Shown here: positions 25,921 to 34,247 of the stretch, in pieces | How positions within the stretch are numbered: position 1 is the stretch's first letter | Layout: every line of letters starts with the position of its first letter | NCBI RefSeq assembly: GCF_000964465.1 | Contig: NZ_BANH01000006.1 | Span: forward strand, 1 to 63,558 | DNA length: 63,558 bases | Source: Gluconobacter thailandicus F149-1 = NBRC 100600 | Lineage (GTDB): Bacteria > Pseudomonadota > Alphaproteobacteria > Acetobacterales > Acetobacteraceae | Reading direction: 5' to 3' | Notes under the pieces: generated by a model | What the model was told of the DNA's origin: nothing | Database searches by the model: none | What the model saw: the letters and a program-made list of their open reading frames with translations, nothing else | Made by a program: the position numbers and the translations under genes

Positions 25921-28350
25921 ATGCCGCCTACGTTGCGACGCAGTTCGTTCCTGCCCCTTGTGACGGGCATCTTGCTCGTTCTGCTCGGCCTAGGGCTGGC
26001 TTTACCCGGTCTGTGGTTAATTGGGCTGGGAGGCTCTTTCTATTACGCCATCGCAGGCGTCCTCATGGTGGCATCCGGCGTTCTGATGATGCGGCTGCAC
26101 CCCGGCGCTTCCGCAGTTTATGCAGGGCTCCTGCTTTATACGCTTGTCTGGGCACTTGGGCGCGTTGGCCTTGATGGCTGGCGCCTTCTCCCGCCCCTCG
26201 CCCTGCCAGCAGGAATAGGCCTGTGGGTGTTCAGTCCATGGATTACGGGACGACTGCTCCAGGGCACGAAGCGTCGTTCCGTCAGCATACCCGTTGTGGC
26301 AGGTGGCATGGCCTTCTGCGCGGCACTCTTTGTCTTTGTGTTCGCCTGCGGCTGGCACATTACTGCATCACGCGACCACCAGTTCAATCCGTTCCCCGGG
26401 GAGACCGGTGCGACCCTTCCGGGCGCGGACCAGCAGGCTGCCAATGACTGGCAGTTCTATGGTGGCACTCCGGCCGGAGACCGCTTTGCCATGCCAACCC
26501 AGATCAATGCCGCCAACGCACACGACTTGAAAGTGGCGTGGGTCTATCACAGCAAGGATCTGCCACGCGCTGGCGAGAACTCCCGTGGGCGGGAATTCAG
26601 CTTTGAAGCGACACCCATCAAAATCGGCAACCGGCTGTTTTTCTGCACGCCGCACCGAGATGTCGTGGCGCTGGATGCAGCATCCGGAAAGGAAATCTGG
26701 CGATATTCGCCGGGTGGAGAATTCGGCAAGAACATCTATCAGGCCTGCCGCGGCGTATCCTACGTCAATGCTCCGGGAACGGATTGCGCCCATCGCATCG
26801 TCTCAACAAATTCCAGCTCCCCTCCAACCCTGTTTGAAGTCGATGCAGACACGGGAAAACTCTGCGAAAGCTTTGGCGATCATGGTGTTGTGGATCTCCG
26901 GGGTGGGATGGGAGCTATTCCACCCGGCTTTCACTTCATCACGTCCCCACCCATGGTGCTGCATAACCGTATCATGACGAGTGGCTGGGTTTATGATGAT
27001 CAGACAGTTGGCGAACCTTCCGGGGTTATTCGTGGCTTCGATGCCATTACGGGCCAACTGGCCTGGGCCTGGGACATGGGCCGCACACCAACCAACAAAC
27101 CTCTGGATCCGGGCGAAGTCTTTACCCGCGGCACCGCCAATGGCTGGGGCGTCTATACGGCCGATGCCGGGCTGAACATGGTTTACGTCCCGCTCGGGAT
27201 TGCCACACCTGACTATTTCGGTGGCAAACGCCGGAGCTTTGACGAGAAGTATGACAGCTCTCTCGTAGCGCTGGACATCACAACGGGCGAAGAGCGCTGG
27301 CATTTCCAGACCGTTCATCATGATCTGTGGGATTTTGATCTCCCCGTTGGCCCATCTTTAGTGGATCTGCCAGATGCCCACGGGACCTTGACGCCCGCGC
27401 TGGTACAGACAACCAAGCAGGGCGAACTCTTCGTGCTGGACCGCCGAACCGGCGCGCCATTCTATCGCGTTCAGGAAACTCCCGTACCTGCCGGCGACAC
27501 GCCGGGTGAGCATTATTCGCCGACACAGCCACTCTCCGTCGACATGCCCAATCTGCGCCGCCCTAATCTGACGGAAGACGACATGTGGGGCGCGACCCCA
27601 TACGATCAGATGTTCTGCCGTATTGCCTTCCGTTCCATGCGGGACAATGGCCTTTTCACACCGCCGAGCCAGAAAGGCACCGTAGGGTTTCCAGCGTTTG
27701 ATGGCGTGGCGGACTGGTATGGCGGCACCATCGATCCGACGCATGGTGTCATGTATATCAACACCACGTTCATTCCGTTCCTGATGACGCTGGTGCCGCA
27801 GGAAAAAGCTCTTGCCAAAGGGCTCTACAAATCCTGGCATGACTGGGCACAGCCTTATCCGGAGCCTGTTTTCACAAACAATCCCCAACATGGCCTGCCC
27901 TTCGCGGCTGTCGTGAAGCCATGGCTTGGCCCGTTTGGCGCTCCGTGCCTGGCACCCCCATGGGGCAAGATGCAGGCGATTGATCTTGTTCACCGTCGGG
28001 TCATCTGGGAACGGGCTTTGGGCACAACGAAGAATGTTGGCCCGACGAACATGCTGCGGATGCCTGTTGGCCTCCCCACCAGTGTCTTCTCCATGGGCGG
28101 CAGCGTGGCCACGCCGAATGGTCTGGTGTTCATGGGCGCGCTGGCGGATCAAAGCTTCCATGTTCTTGATGGGCATGACGGTCATACCCTCTTCAAGACG
28201 GAACTGGATGCCGGCGGCAATGCCACGCCGCTGACCTATATGGGTGAAGACGGCCGGCAATATGTCGTGCTGGCTGTGGGCGGCCACGGTGGGATAAAAA
28301 CGCGCAACAGCGATGAAGTCGTGGCCTTTGCATTACCCAAAGCCCCATGA
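25921..28350 (+). CDS. gcd: Membrane-bound PQQ-dependent glucose dehydrogenase
   Basis: Oxidises D-glucose to glucono-lactone on the periplasmic face and passes electrons to ubiquinone; the main glucose oxidation route in Gluconobacter. 809 residues, matching the 808-residue Gluconobacter enzyme. Five N-terminal membrane helices (about 10-145) precede an eight-bladed quinoprotein propeller starting at DWQFYGGTPAGDRF. PQQ-contact segments include HHDLWDFDLPVGP and the C-terminal GGHGGIKTRNSDE, with His789 at the position I equate with E. coli His775. AAAGGAAAA lies just upstream of the ATG. Calcium binds PQQ in this family. No PQQ synthesis gene is in the window. Confidence 0.96.
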   Translation: MPPTLRRSSFLPLVTGILLVLLGLGLALPGLWLIGLGGSFYYAIAGVLMVASGVLMMRLHPGASAVYAGLLLYTLVWALGRVGLDGWRLLPPLALPAGIGLWVFSPWITGRLLQGTKRRSVSIPVVAGGMAFCAALFVFVFACGWHITASRDHQFNPFPGETGATLPGADQQAANDWQFYGGTPAGDRFAMPTQINAANAHDLKVAWVYHSKDLPRAGENSRGREFSFEATPIKIGNRLFFCTPHRDVVALDAASGKEIWRYSPGGEFGKNIYQACRGVSYVNAPGTDCAHRIVSTNSSSPPTLFEVDADTGKLCESFGDHGVVDLRGGMGAIPPGFHFITSPPMVLHNRIMTSGWVYDDQTVGEPSGVIRGFDAITGQLAWAWDMGRTPTNKPLDPGEVFTRGTANGWGVYTADAGLNMVYVPLGIATPDYFGGKRRSFDEKYDSSLVALDITTGEERWHFQTVHHDLWDFDLPVGPSLVDLPDAHGTLTPALVQTTKQGELFVLDRRTGAPFYRVQETPVPAGDTPGEHYSPTQPLSVDMPNLRRPNLTEDDMWGATPYDQMFCRIAFRSMRDNGLFTPPSQKGTVGFPAFDGVADWYGGTIDPTHGVMYINTTFIPFLMTLVPQEKALAKGLYKSWHDWAQPYPEPVFTNNPQHGLPFAAVVKPWLGPFGAPCLAPPWGKMQAIDLVHRRVIWERALGTTKNVGPTNMLRMPVGLPTSVFSMGGSVATPNGLVFMGALADQSFHVLDGHDGHTLFKTELDAGGNATPLTYMGEDGRQYVVLAVGGHGGIKTRNSDEVVAFALPKAP

Positions 28351-28404
28351 GCATACTGTCTTCCTGCCATCAGGGCAGGAAGACAACAGGAGGCAGGATT
28401 AACC

Positions 28405-28893
28405 ATGGCCGGAAAACAGCACACTTATTCCGTGAAGGTTGTCTGGACCGGCAATACGGGAACCGGCACATCCTCTCCCCGCAGCTACACGCGCGATTAC
28501 GATATTACCGCGCCGGGCAAGCCCACGATTGAAGGGTCATCCGACCCTTCTTTTCGCGGTAATCCTGCCCGATGGAATCCTGAAGATCTGCTTCTGGCGT
28601 CCCTGTCGGCCTGTCACAAACTCTGGTTTCTGGGGCTCTGTGCACAGGCAGGCATCATCATCACAGCATACGAAGACCATGCTACCGGCGAAATGGAAGA
28701 AGACCGCACCGGTGCAGGGCAGTTCACATCCGTAACGCTTCATCCCCGCGTCACCCTGTCCGCCACGTCAGACGCCGAGAAAGCACTGAACCTGCACCAC
28801 AAGGCGCACGACATGTGCTTCATCGCACGATCGGTCAATTTCCCGGTCATGAACGAGCCTGTTTTTATTCATGAGGCCGCACACGACGCCTGA
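28405..28893 (+). CDS. OsmC/Ohr family protein
   Basis: Thiol peroxidase fold of the OsmC superfamily, 162 residues, cytoplasmic. Redox cysteines are Cys70 in LSACHKLWFL and Cys138 in HDMCFIARSV; the start (HTYSVKVVWTGNTGTGTSS) is the OsmC-like strand pair. The subgroup (OsmC, Ohr or YhfA-like) is not certain; the WTGNTGTGT start suggests the broad OsmC-like group that reduces hydroperoxides. AGGAGG lies upstream. Follows gcd by 54 nt and could share its transcript; the terminator at 28951 then ends it. Confidence 0.88.
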   Translation: MAGKQHTYSVKVVWTGNTGTGTSSPRSYTRDYDITAPGKPTIEGSSDPSFRGNPARWNPEDLLLASLSACHKLWFLGLCAQAGIIITAYEDHATGEMEEDRTGAGQFTSVTLHPRVTLSATSDAEKALNLHHKAHDMCFIARSVNFPVMNEPVFIHEAAHDA

Positions 28894-28950
28894 AAGGCAT
28901 CATCCTCGACGGGTCGAAGCCAAAAAAATCGCCTTTTGACCGAAAAGATG

Positions 28951-28976
28951 CGCCGGGCCGGCTGGTCCGGCGTTTT
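28951..28976 (+). terminator. Rho-independent terminator after osmC-like gene
   Basis: A 9-bp GC-rich stem (28951-28959 with 28964-28972, one G-T pair, tetraloop GGCT) is followed by TTTT. It separates gcd-osmC from queA. Confidence 0.75.
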
Positions 28977-29007
28977 CATGTTGGCTGAACCTGCTAGAGA
29001 GCATCCC

Positions 29008-30051
29008 ATGACGGATGAACTCGCCACGTTCGATTTCGAACTGCCCCGCGACCATATTGCGACCGAACCCGCCAGACCGCGTGACAGCGCAAAGCTGCTG
29101 CATGTGCGTTCCGGTCATGCGCCTGATCTTCGGATCATACGCGACCTTCCCGGCCTGCTGCGGGAAGGCGATCTGCTGATTGCCAACAATACGGCCGTCA
29201 TCCGTGCCCAGCTTTCCGCCACCCGCGGCGAAGCGAAAATCGGCATCACGTTGGACCGGATTCTGGCTGACGGAAGCTGGCATGCCCTCGCCCGCAACTC
29301 CCGCAAGCTGAAACCGAACGATACGCTGAACTTTGGCGATGACCCGGTCACGGCCTCCGTCGTGGAAAATGAAGGCGATGGTGCCGTCAGCATCCGCTTT
29401 TCCGTTGAAGGGGACGCTTTCGATGCGTTCCTCGAACGCGTCGGCGCTTTGGCTCTGCCGCCCTATATCGACCGCCCTTTCGGCCCGACTGCTCAGGATG
29501 ACAGCGATTACCGGACGATCTTTTCCGAACATCGCGGGGCTGTGGCGGCCCCCACTGCCGGTCTGCATTTCACGCCGGATCTTCTGGCCGCGCTCGACAC
29601 AAAAGGTATCCAGCGCCGGACGCTGACGCTGCACGTCGGCGCAGGCACGTTCCTGCCCGTCCGATCCTCCATTGCCGAGCATCGCATGCATGCGGAATGG
29701 GGCGAGATCGACGCAGAGACGGCGCAGGCCATCAATGAAACACGCGCCCGCGGTGGCCGTGTTGTTGCTGTCGGAACCACGTCTCTCCGCCTGCTGGAAA
29801 GTGCGGCGCAGGAAGACGGTACTGTTCAGCCCTGGCGGGGCGAAACGTCCATTTTCATCAAGCCGGGCTATCGCTTCAAGGCGGTGGACCTGCTCATGAC
29901 CAATTTCCATCTGCCGCGCTCGACGCTCTTCATGCTGGTCTGCGCGTTCAGCGGCACCGACACCATGCGTGAGGCCTATGCCTACGCCATTGCCAACGGA
30001 CTGAGATTCTATTCCTACGGCGATGCCTGCCTTCTGGAGCGAGCACCATGA
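29008..30051 (+). CDS. queA: S-adenosylmethionine:tRNA ribosyltransferase-isomerase QueA
   Basis: Transfers and isomerises the ribosyl part of SAM onto preQ1-tRNA to give epoxyqueuosine. 347 residues, full length. Family segments: [24 protein letters not shown] at the N-terminus, [47 protein letters not shown] and [22 protein letters not shown] lies 7-8 nt upstream of the chosen ATG; an extension to 28936 would run through the terminator hairpin. The stop overlaps the tgt start (ATGA), so the two queuosine enzymes are coupled. Confidence 0.96.
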   Translation: MTDELATFDFELPRDHIATEPARPRDSAKLLHVRSGHAPDLRIIRDLPGLLREGDLLIANNTAVIRAQLSATRGEAKIGITLDRILADGSWHALARNSRKLKPNDTLNFGDDPVTASVVENEGDGAVSIRFSVEGDAFDAFLERVGALALPPYIDRPFGPTAQDDSDYRTIFSEHRGAVAAPTAGLHFTPDLLAALDTKGIQRRTLTLHVGAGTFLPVRSSIAEHRMHAEWGEIDAETAQAINETRARGGRVVAVGTTSLRLLESAAQEDGTVQPWRGETSIFIKPGYRFKAVDLLMTNFHLPRSTLFMLVCAFSGTDTMREAYAYAIANGLRFYSYGDACLLERAP

Positions 30052-31214
30052 CCGAACAGGCCACAAAGATGACGTGGGTTCCGGAAGCAACCTGCGGCCA
30101 GGCCCGTGCCGGCCATCTGCACACCCGGCACGGCACCGTCCCGACCCCGACCTTCATGCCCGTTGGCACGGTCGGCACCGTGAAGGGCATGACCATGGAT
30201 GCCGTTCGCTCCACGGGCGCAGGCATCGTTCTGGGCAACACCTACCATCTGATGCTGCGCCCAACGGCGGACCGCGTGCAAAAGCTGGGCGGGCTGCACA
30301 AGATGATGGACTGGTCCGGCCCGATCCTGACGGATTCTGGGGGGTTCCAGGTCATGTCCCTCGGTGCACTGCGCAAGCTCGATCAGGATGGCGTGACGTT
30401 CCAGTCCCATATTGATGGCAGCAAGCATCGCTTGTCGCCAGAGATCTCGACGGACATCCAGTACAAGCTGGATGCCACGATCACCATGGCGTTCGATGAG
30501 TGCCCAGCCCTCCCCGCTACGCCTGAGACACTTCGCAAGTCCATGGAACTCTCCATGCGCTGGGCGGCCCGCTCACGTGAGGCTTTCATGGCGCGTGAGG
30601 GCTACGGCCAGTTCGGTATCGTACAGGGCGGCACAGAGCGTGACCTGCGCGAATATTCGGTCAAGGCGCTGACGGAGATCGGCTTCGAAGGTTATGCGAT
30701 CGGCGGTCTGGCCGTAGGCGAAGGTCAGGAACTTATGTTCTCGACCCTTGATTTCACAACGCCAATGCTTCCGCAGGACAAGGCACGCTACCTGATGGGC
30801 GTTGGTACGCCGGACGATCTGCTGGGGTCAGTCATGCGTGGCGTGGACATGTTCGACTGCGTGATGCCGTCCCGTGCCGGTCGTACCGCGCGAGCCTATA
30901 CGGAGCGCGGCTACATCAACCTGCGCAACGCCCGCTTTGCCGAAGACACGCGCCCACTGACACCGCATGACGACAGCCCGATGGGCGGCCGTTACACCCG
31001 CGCCTATCTGCATCACCTGTTCCGGGCTGGCGAGATGCTCGGCCCGATGCTGCTGACATGGCACAATCTGGCCTATTATCAGCGCCTGATGCGGCAGATC
31101 CGCGCCGCTATCGTGGATGGTACGCTGAACGAACTGGCAATCAAACTGCGCGAGGACTGGTCCAAGGGAGACTGGACCGAAGATGAATGGCCCATGCCCT
31201 CTCTCGCTTTGTAA
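30048..31214 (+). CDS. tgt: tRNA-guanine transglycosylase lacking the canonical zinc cysteines
   Basis: Exchanges guanine-34 for preQ1 in tRNAs with GUN anticodons. 388 residues, full length. Catalytic residues are intact: Asp96 in LTDSGGFQ and nucleophile Asp270 in [14 protein letters not shown]; substrate loop [12 protein letters not shown] is present. The zinc site is not: where bacterial Tgt has CxCxxC after EDTRPL, this protein reads [10 protein letters not shown], giving Asp308, Ser310 and Gly313 in place of the three cysteines with no gap. The fourth ligand, His339 (TWHN), remains. Coupled to queA by ATGA; queG lies 6 kb downstream, so queuosine is probably made. Zinc-free stability of this enzyme is an open question. 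Confidence 0.94.
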   Translation: MTEQATKMTWVPEATCGQARAGHLHTRHGTVPTPTFMPVGTVGTVKGMTMDAVRSTGAGIVLGNTYHLMLRPTADRVQKLGGLHKMMDWSGPILTDSGGFQVMSLGALRKLDQDGVTFQSHIDGSKHRLSPEISTDIQYKLDATITMAFDECPALPATPETLRKSMELSMRWAARSREAFMAREGYGQFGIVQGGTERDLREYSVKALTEIGFEGYAIGGLAVGEGQELMFSTLDFTTPMLPQDKARYLMGVGTPDDLLGSVMRGVDMFDCVMPSRAGRTARAYTERGYINLRNARFAEDTRPLTPHDDSPMGGRYTRAYLHHLFRAGEMLGPMLLTWHNLAYYQRLMRQIRAAIVDGTLNELAIKLREDWSKGDWTEDEWPMPSLAL

Positions 31215-31280
31215 GTTTTCATTCTGATCCTGTTCCAATAATGTGTTCTCCAATGACCTTTGGCTTTGGGGAATACGGAT

Positions 31281-32339
31281 TTGAAACGCTTCAATGCAGG
31301 CCTGGCTCTTGCAGGGCTTCTCTGTGCGGGCAGCGCTCTGGCTGCGCCCCACAAGGAAGAAATCAAGGTCCTTGTTGTCGCCAACTGGGAAGTCGGCGCG
31401 GACAAGGGCGACGAACCGGGCGAATACCAGGACTGGGTGGAGCGTCTCCATCTTGATGAAGAACGCCCTATTCGTGGCGTACAGGAAAAGCTCCGCCGCA
31501 ATGCAGATGGCGTTTACGGCATCGCGCTAAAAAGCGGCAGCATTGACCTGCACGCGCTTGCGCTCGATCCGCATTATGATCTGACACACACCTACTGGAT
31601 TTTCACGGGCATTTCCGGCGTGAACCCGAACGTCGCATCCGTGGGTAGTGTGGCCTGGGCGCGCTGGGTTGTGGATGGCGACGCATTGCGCGAAATCGAT
31701 GACCGCACCGTTCCGAAAGGCTGGCCGTATGGTCTGTATGCCATCGGGGCCGACAAGCCGGATACGCTGCCAGCGGACGCAAACCATTATGGCTCTGTCA
31801 CGGATGTGGCTGAACTCAGCAAGGCGTATCCGCTCAATCAGGGTCTGGCGAACTGGGCCTTCAACCTGAGCAAGAACACCCCAATGGCGGATGATCCCGC
31901 CATCGCCGAGCGCCGAAAGGCCTGGAAAGGCTTCCCCAACGCCCAGAAGCCGCCAATGCTCATCATGGGTGAAACCCTCGGTGCTCTTCGTTACTGGCAT
32001 GGCCCTTCCCGCAACGAGTGGGCAGAAAAATGGGTCAAGCTGTGGACGAAGGATCAGGGCCAGTTTGTCATGACCAATGAGGAAAGCCAGACATATCAGC
32101 TCGATATGCGGACACTGGCTCGACTGGGATATGTCGATCTGAACCGCGTCATGGTTCTACGCTCAGGGAGCAATTTTGACATGCCGCCTCCGGGCGTGCC
32201 GATCACCGAGAGCATCGGCGACGAAGCACCCGGCCAGAAGCTCGCGTTCGATAACAACGAGCGCGCAGGGGAGCCGGTTGTCCATGAACTGATTGCGAAT
32301 TGGGCAACATACCGGACGCATATTCCAGGCCAGAATTAA
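31281..32339 (+). CDS. Exported NUP family protein (purine nucleoside permease family), copy 1
   Basis: 352 residues from a TTG start at 31281, chosen because it begins a clean signal peptide (Met-Lys-Arg-Phe to SALA-AP) and GGGGA lies 9 nt upstream. No other membrane helix is present, so it is predicted periplasmic. The family is named purine nucleoside permease, but its fold relates to purine and uridine phosphorylases; conserved spans are LVVANWEVGADKGDEPGEYQDW, FTGISGVNPNVASVGSVAWA and the late SNFDMPPPG. It likely binds or cleaves nucleosides outside the cytoplasm. Weak alternative start at TTG 31260. Paralogue of the gene at 33156-34247. Confidence 0.85.
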   Translation: MKRFNAGLALAGLLCAGSALAAPHKEEIKVLVVANWEVGADKGDEPGEYQDWVERLHLDEERPIRGVQEKLRRNADGVYGIALKSGSIDLHALALDPHYDLTHTYWIFTGISGVNPNVASVGSVAWARWVVDGDALREIDDRTVPKGWPYGLYAIGADKPDTLPADANHYGSVTDVAELSKAYPLNQGLANWAFNLSKNTPMADDPAIAERRKAWKGFPNAQKPPMLIMGETLGALRYWHGPSRNEWAEKWVKLWTKDQGQFVMTNEESQTYQLDMRTLARLGYVDLNRVMVLRSGSNFDMPPPGVPITESIGDEAPGQKLAFDNNERAGEPVVHELIANWATYRTHIPGQN

Positions 32340-32375
32340 TTCATCCCGTTGGTTTTTACGTCATAATCCCGAACA

Positions 32376-32421
32376 CTCCCCCTCAATGCAGCGTTAGTCC
32401 CGCTGTATGAGGGGGAGGAAG
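32376..32421 (+). promoter_or_regulatory. Stable 5' leader hairpin over the mgtC ribosome-binding site
   Basis: Arms 32376-32393 and 32401-32417 form 17 base pairs with one bulged A (32385), one G-T pair and a 7-nt loop. The 3' arm contains GAGGGGGAGG, so the Shine-Dalgarno region of mgtC (GGAGGAAG, start 32429) is largely buried. There is no T-run, so it is not a standard terminator. It may be a translation-control element; the ligand or trigger is unknown. Confidence 0.6.
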
Positions 32422-32428
32422 CTAGGTC

Positions 32429-33151
32429 ATGACAGGTTTTTTCGATCTGACTGCAAGAGGCCTGATCGGTGAGGGTCGGCTTCAGCTCGAAGAGTTAGTG
32501 CTGGCCTTCATTCTCTCCTCGCTTGTCGGGCTGGAGCGGGAACTTCGGCAAAAAAGCGCAGGCCTGAGAACCCACACTCTTGTTGGGGTCTCGGCTGCCC
32601 TGTTCATGCTGATCTCAAAATACGGCTTTATGGATATTCTGGTGCCCGGCAGAGTCGTCCTGGATCCGTCACGCGTGGCCGCTCAGGTCGTTTCCGGAAT
32701 CGGATTTGTAGGCGGCGGGGTGATTTTCATGCGCCGGGATATCGTCCGGGGCCTGACAACAGCAGCCTCCATCTGGTTTACAGCAGCGCTGGGGATGGCT
32801 TGCGGCGGCGGCCTTATTCTGCTGGCCCTGGCTACGACCGGCGCCCATTTTATCGTCATGGTGCTGTATCCCCGGCTCCTGAAACGTCTTCCCAACACAC
32901 GAGAGCGCATTGCGGATCTTTCGATACAGTATCAGGGCGATACGGCGAAAGCAGTCCTGATGTGCCTGACAGAACTGGGCTTTTCGCTCGACAGCCTGAC
33001 CTTTGGCAATACGGATGCCGGTTCCCGAAACACCACAACCATGATCGTCAGGATCCGTGGAAAACGCACGGCTTCCCACGGTATCACCGCCCTCGCCGCA
33101 CTGCCCGGAATCCAGGCAGTACACCTCCTGCCTTCAAATAAGGGAGGCTAG
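32429..33151 (+). CDS. MgtC/SapB family membrane protein
   Basis: Inner-membrane protein of the MgtC family, 240 residues. Four to five helices cover 20-150, with family signatures FILSSLVGLERELRQKSAGLRTHTLVGVSAALF and RVAAQVVSGIGFVGGGVIFMRR. A soluble ACT-like domain follows (160-235). MgtC proteins adapt cells to low magnesium and modulate the F-type ATPase in pathogens; the role here is unknown. GGAGGAAG lies upstream of the ATG inside a hairpin. It sits between two NUP-family genes and ends 4 nt from the convergent one. Confidence 0.9.
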   Translation: MTGFFDLTARGLIGEGRLQLEELVLAFILSSLVGLERELRQKSAGLRTHTLVGVSAALFMLISKYGFMDILVPGRVVLDPSRVAAQVVSGIGFVGGGVIFMRRDIVRGLTTAASIWFTAALGMACGGGLILLALATTGAHFIVMVLYPRLLKRLPNTRERIADLSIQYQGDTAKAVLMCLTELGFSLDSLTFGNTDAGSRNTTTMIVRIRGKRTASHGITALAALPGIQAVHLLPSNKGG

Positions 33152-33155
33152 GTTT

Positions 33156-34247
33156 TTACAAGGGCTGGGGTATCGTGTTTTCGTACTTGTCCCAGTGCGT
33201 AGCAAGTTCACGCACAACGACACTGCCAACCGTGTAAGCGGCTTCGACGGACGGAATGAACGCAGAATAACTGCCTTCATGTGCCTCTTCTGCCAGCAGT
33301 TCGGCCGCACTCTGCCCCGGGTACTGCATGTCAAAATTACTGGTCGTCCGCAGGATCAGAGCGCGCTGCGGATCTACACGTCCTGCCTTCGCCTGTGCAG
33401 CAAGCGCCTGACAGAACGCAACGTCTTCTTCGGCAGTCGTAGCTAGTGTGCCCTGATTATCCGTCCAGTAACGAACCCAGCGTTCAGCCCAGGCATTCAT
33501 CTTCTCACCGACCCAGAAGGTCTCCCCGGAAATGGTATCGCCCACCATGACGGACGGTGCTTTCAGTGCTTCCGGATAACCCTTGTACCGGGCACGGGAG
33601 GCCTGAAGGCCCGGCGTATCCGGCAGGGTCATGTTTTTCGTCAGGCCATAGGCCCACTGCACAAGCTGCGGATTGAAGGTGTAAACCATGTCACCGCTAA
33701 CGGAGTGCAGAGGAGGACGGGGGTTTTCGTCCGGCACACTCCCCTGAACCGGCGTAAAGCCATCTGGCCAGGACTTCGGAATTTCCCGTGGGTCAATCAG
33801 ATGCGACAGACCGCCATTGATCACGCGCGGCGCCCAGACAGCAGACCCGACCGTGCCAAACTTTGGGTCGACACCGCCAATTCCGGCCAGAACAAAATAG
33901 GCGTGCTTCAGATCAAAGCGTGGATCCAGAACAAGCGCCGTGATGGCCGATGCCATGTGCTCCGGCCCTTCGCCGGACGCGATACCCAGAACATGCAGCT
34001 CCGGATTGTAGTGCATGACGTCATGGTCTGTACCGGGAGCCGGAATTTCCTGCGAGAGCGGAAGCTTCTCAACCCAGTTCTGGTACTCGCCCGGCGTGTC
34101 GCCTGTATCCTTCCCAAGTTCAAACGTCGTCACCACGACCACCCGCACCGGAATGGGCCGGTTCTTGGCGGATGCACAGGAGAAGCCGCCTGAGACTGCG
34201 AGAGCGGACAGGGCTGTCGCCCCCAGAAGGGTTTTCAGGCGGTTCAT
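33156..34247 (-). CDS. Exported NUP family protein (purine nucleoside permease family), copy 2
   Basis: 363 residues with a signal peptide (MNRLKTLLGATALSALAVSGGFSC-like; the Cys near 24 is not in a clear lipobox). Related to the 31281-32339 product over its length: VVVTTFELGKDTGDTPGEYQNW, LAGIGGVDPKFGTVGSAVWAP and TTSNFDMQYPGQ. No further membrane helix, so predicted periplasmic nucleoside-binding or nucleoside-cleaving protein. Its ATG overlaps the stop of the upstream adenosine deaminase gene (ATGA, 34244-34247), which ties it to extracytoplasmic purine nucleoside use. Confidence 0.88.
   Translation of the reverse strand: MNRLKTLLGATALSALAVSGGFSCASAKNRPIPVRVVVVTTFELGKDTGDTPGEYQNWVEKLPLSQEIPAPGTDHDVMHYNPELHVLGIASGEGPEHMASAITALVLDPRFDLKHAYFVLAGIGGVDPKFGTVGSAVWAPRVINGGLSHLIDPREIPKSWPDGFTPVQGSVPDENPRPPLHSVSGDMVYTFNPQLVQWAYGLTKNMTLPDTPGLQASRARYKGYPEALKAPSVMVGDTISGETFWVGEKMNAWAERWVRYWTDNQGTLATTAEEDVAFCQALAAQAKAGRVDPQRALILRTTSNFDMQYPGQSAAELLAEEAHEGSYSAFIPSVEAAYTVGSVVVRELATHWDKYENTIPQPL

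Noticed and set aside
27358-28287. A 309-codon frame antisense to gcd
   Set aside because: Shadow of the glucose dehydrogenase gene; composition rich in His/Arg with no domain.
28900-30090. A 396-codon open frame on the minus strand
   Set aside because: Fully antisense to queA, which is a secure gene; no family features.
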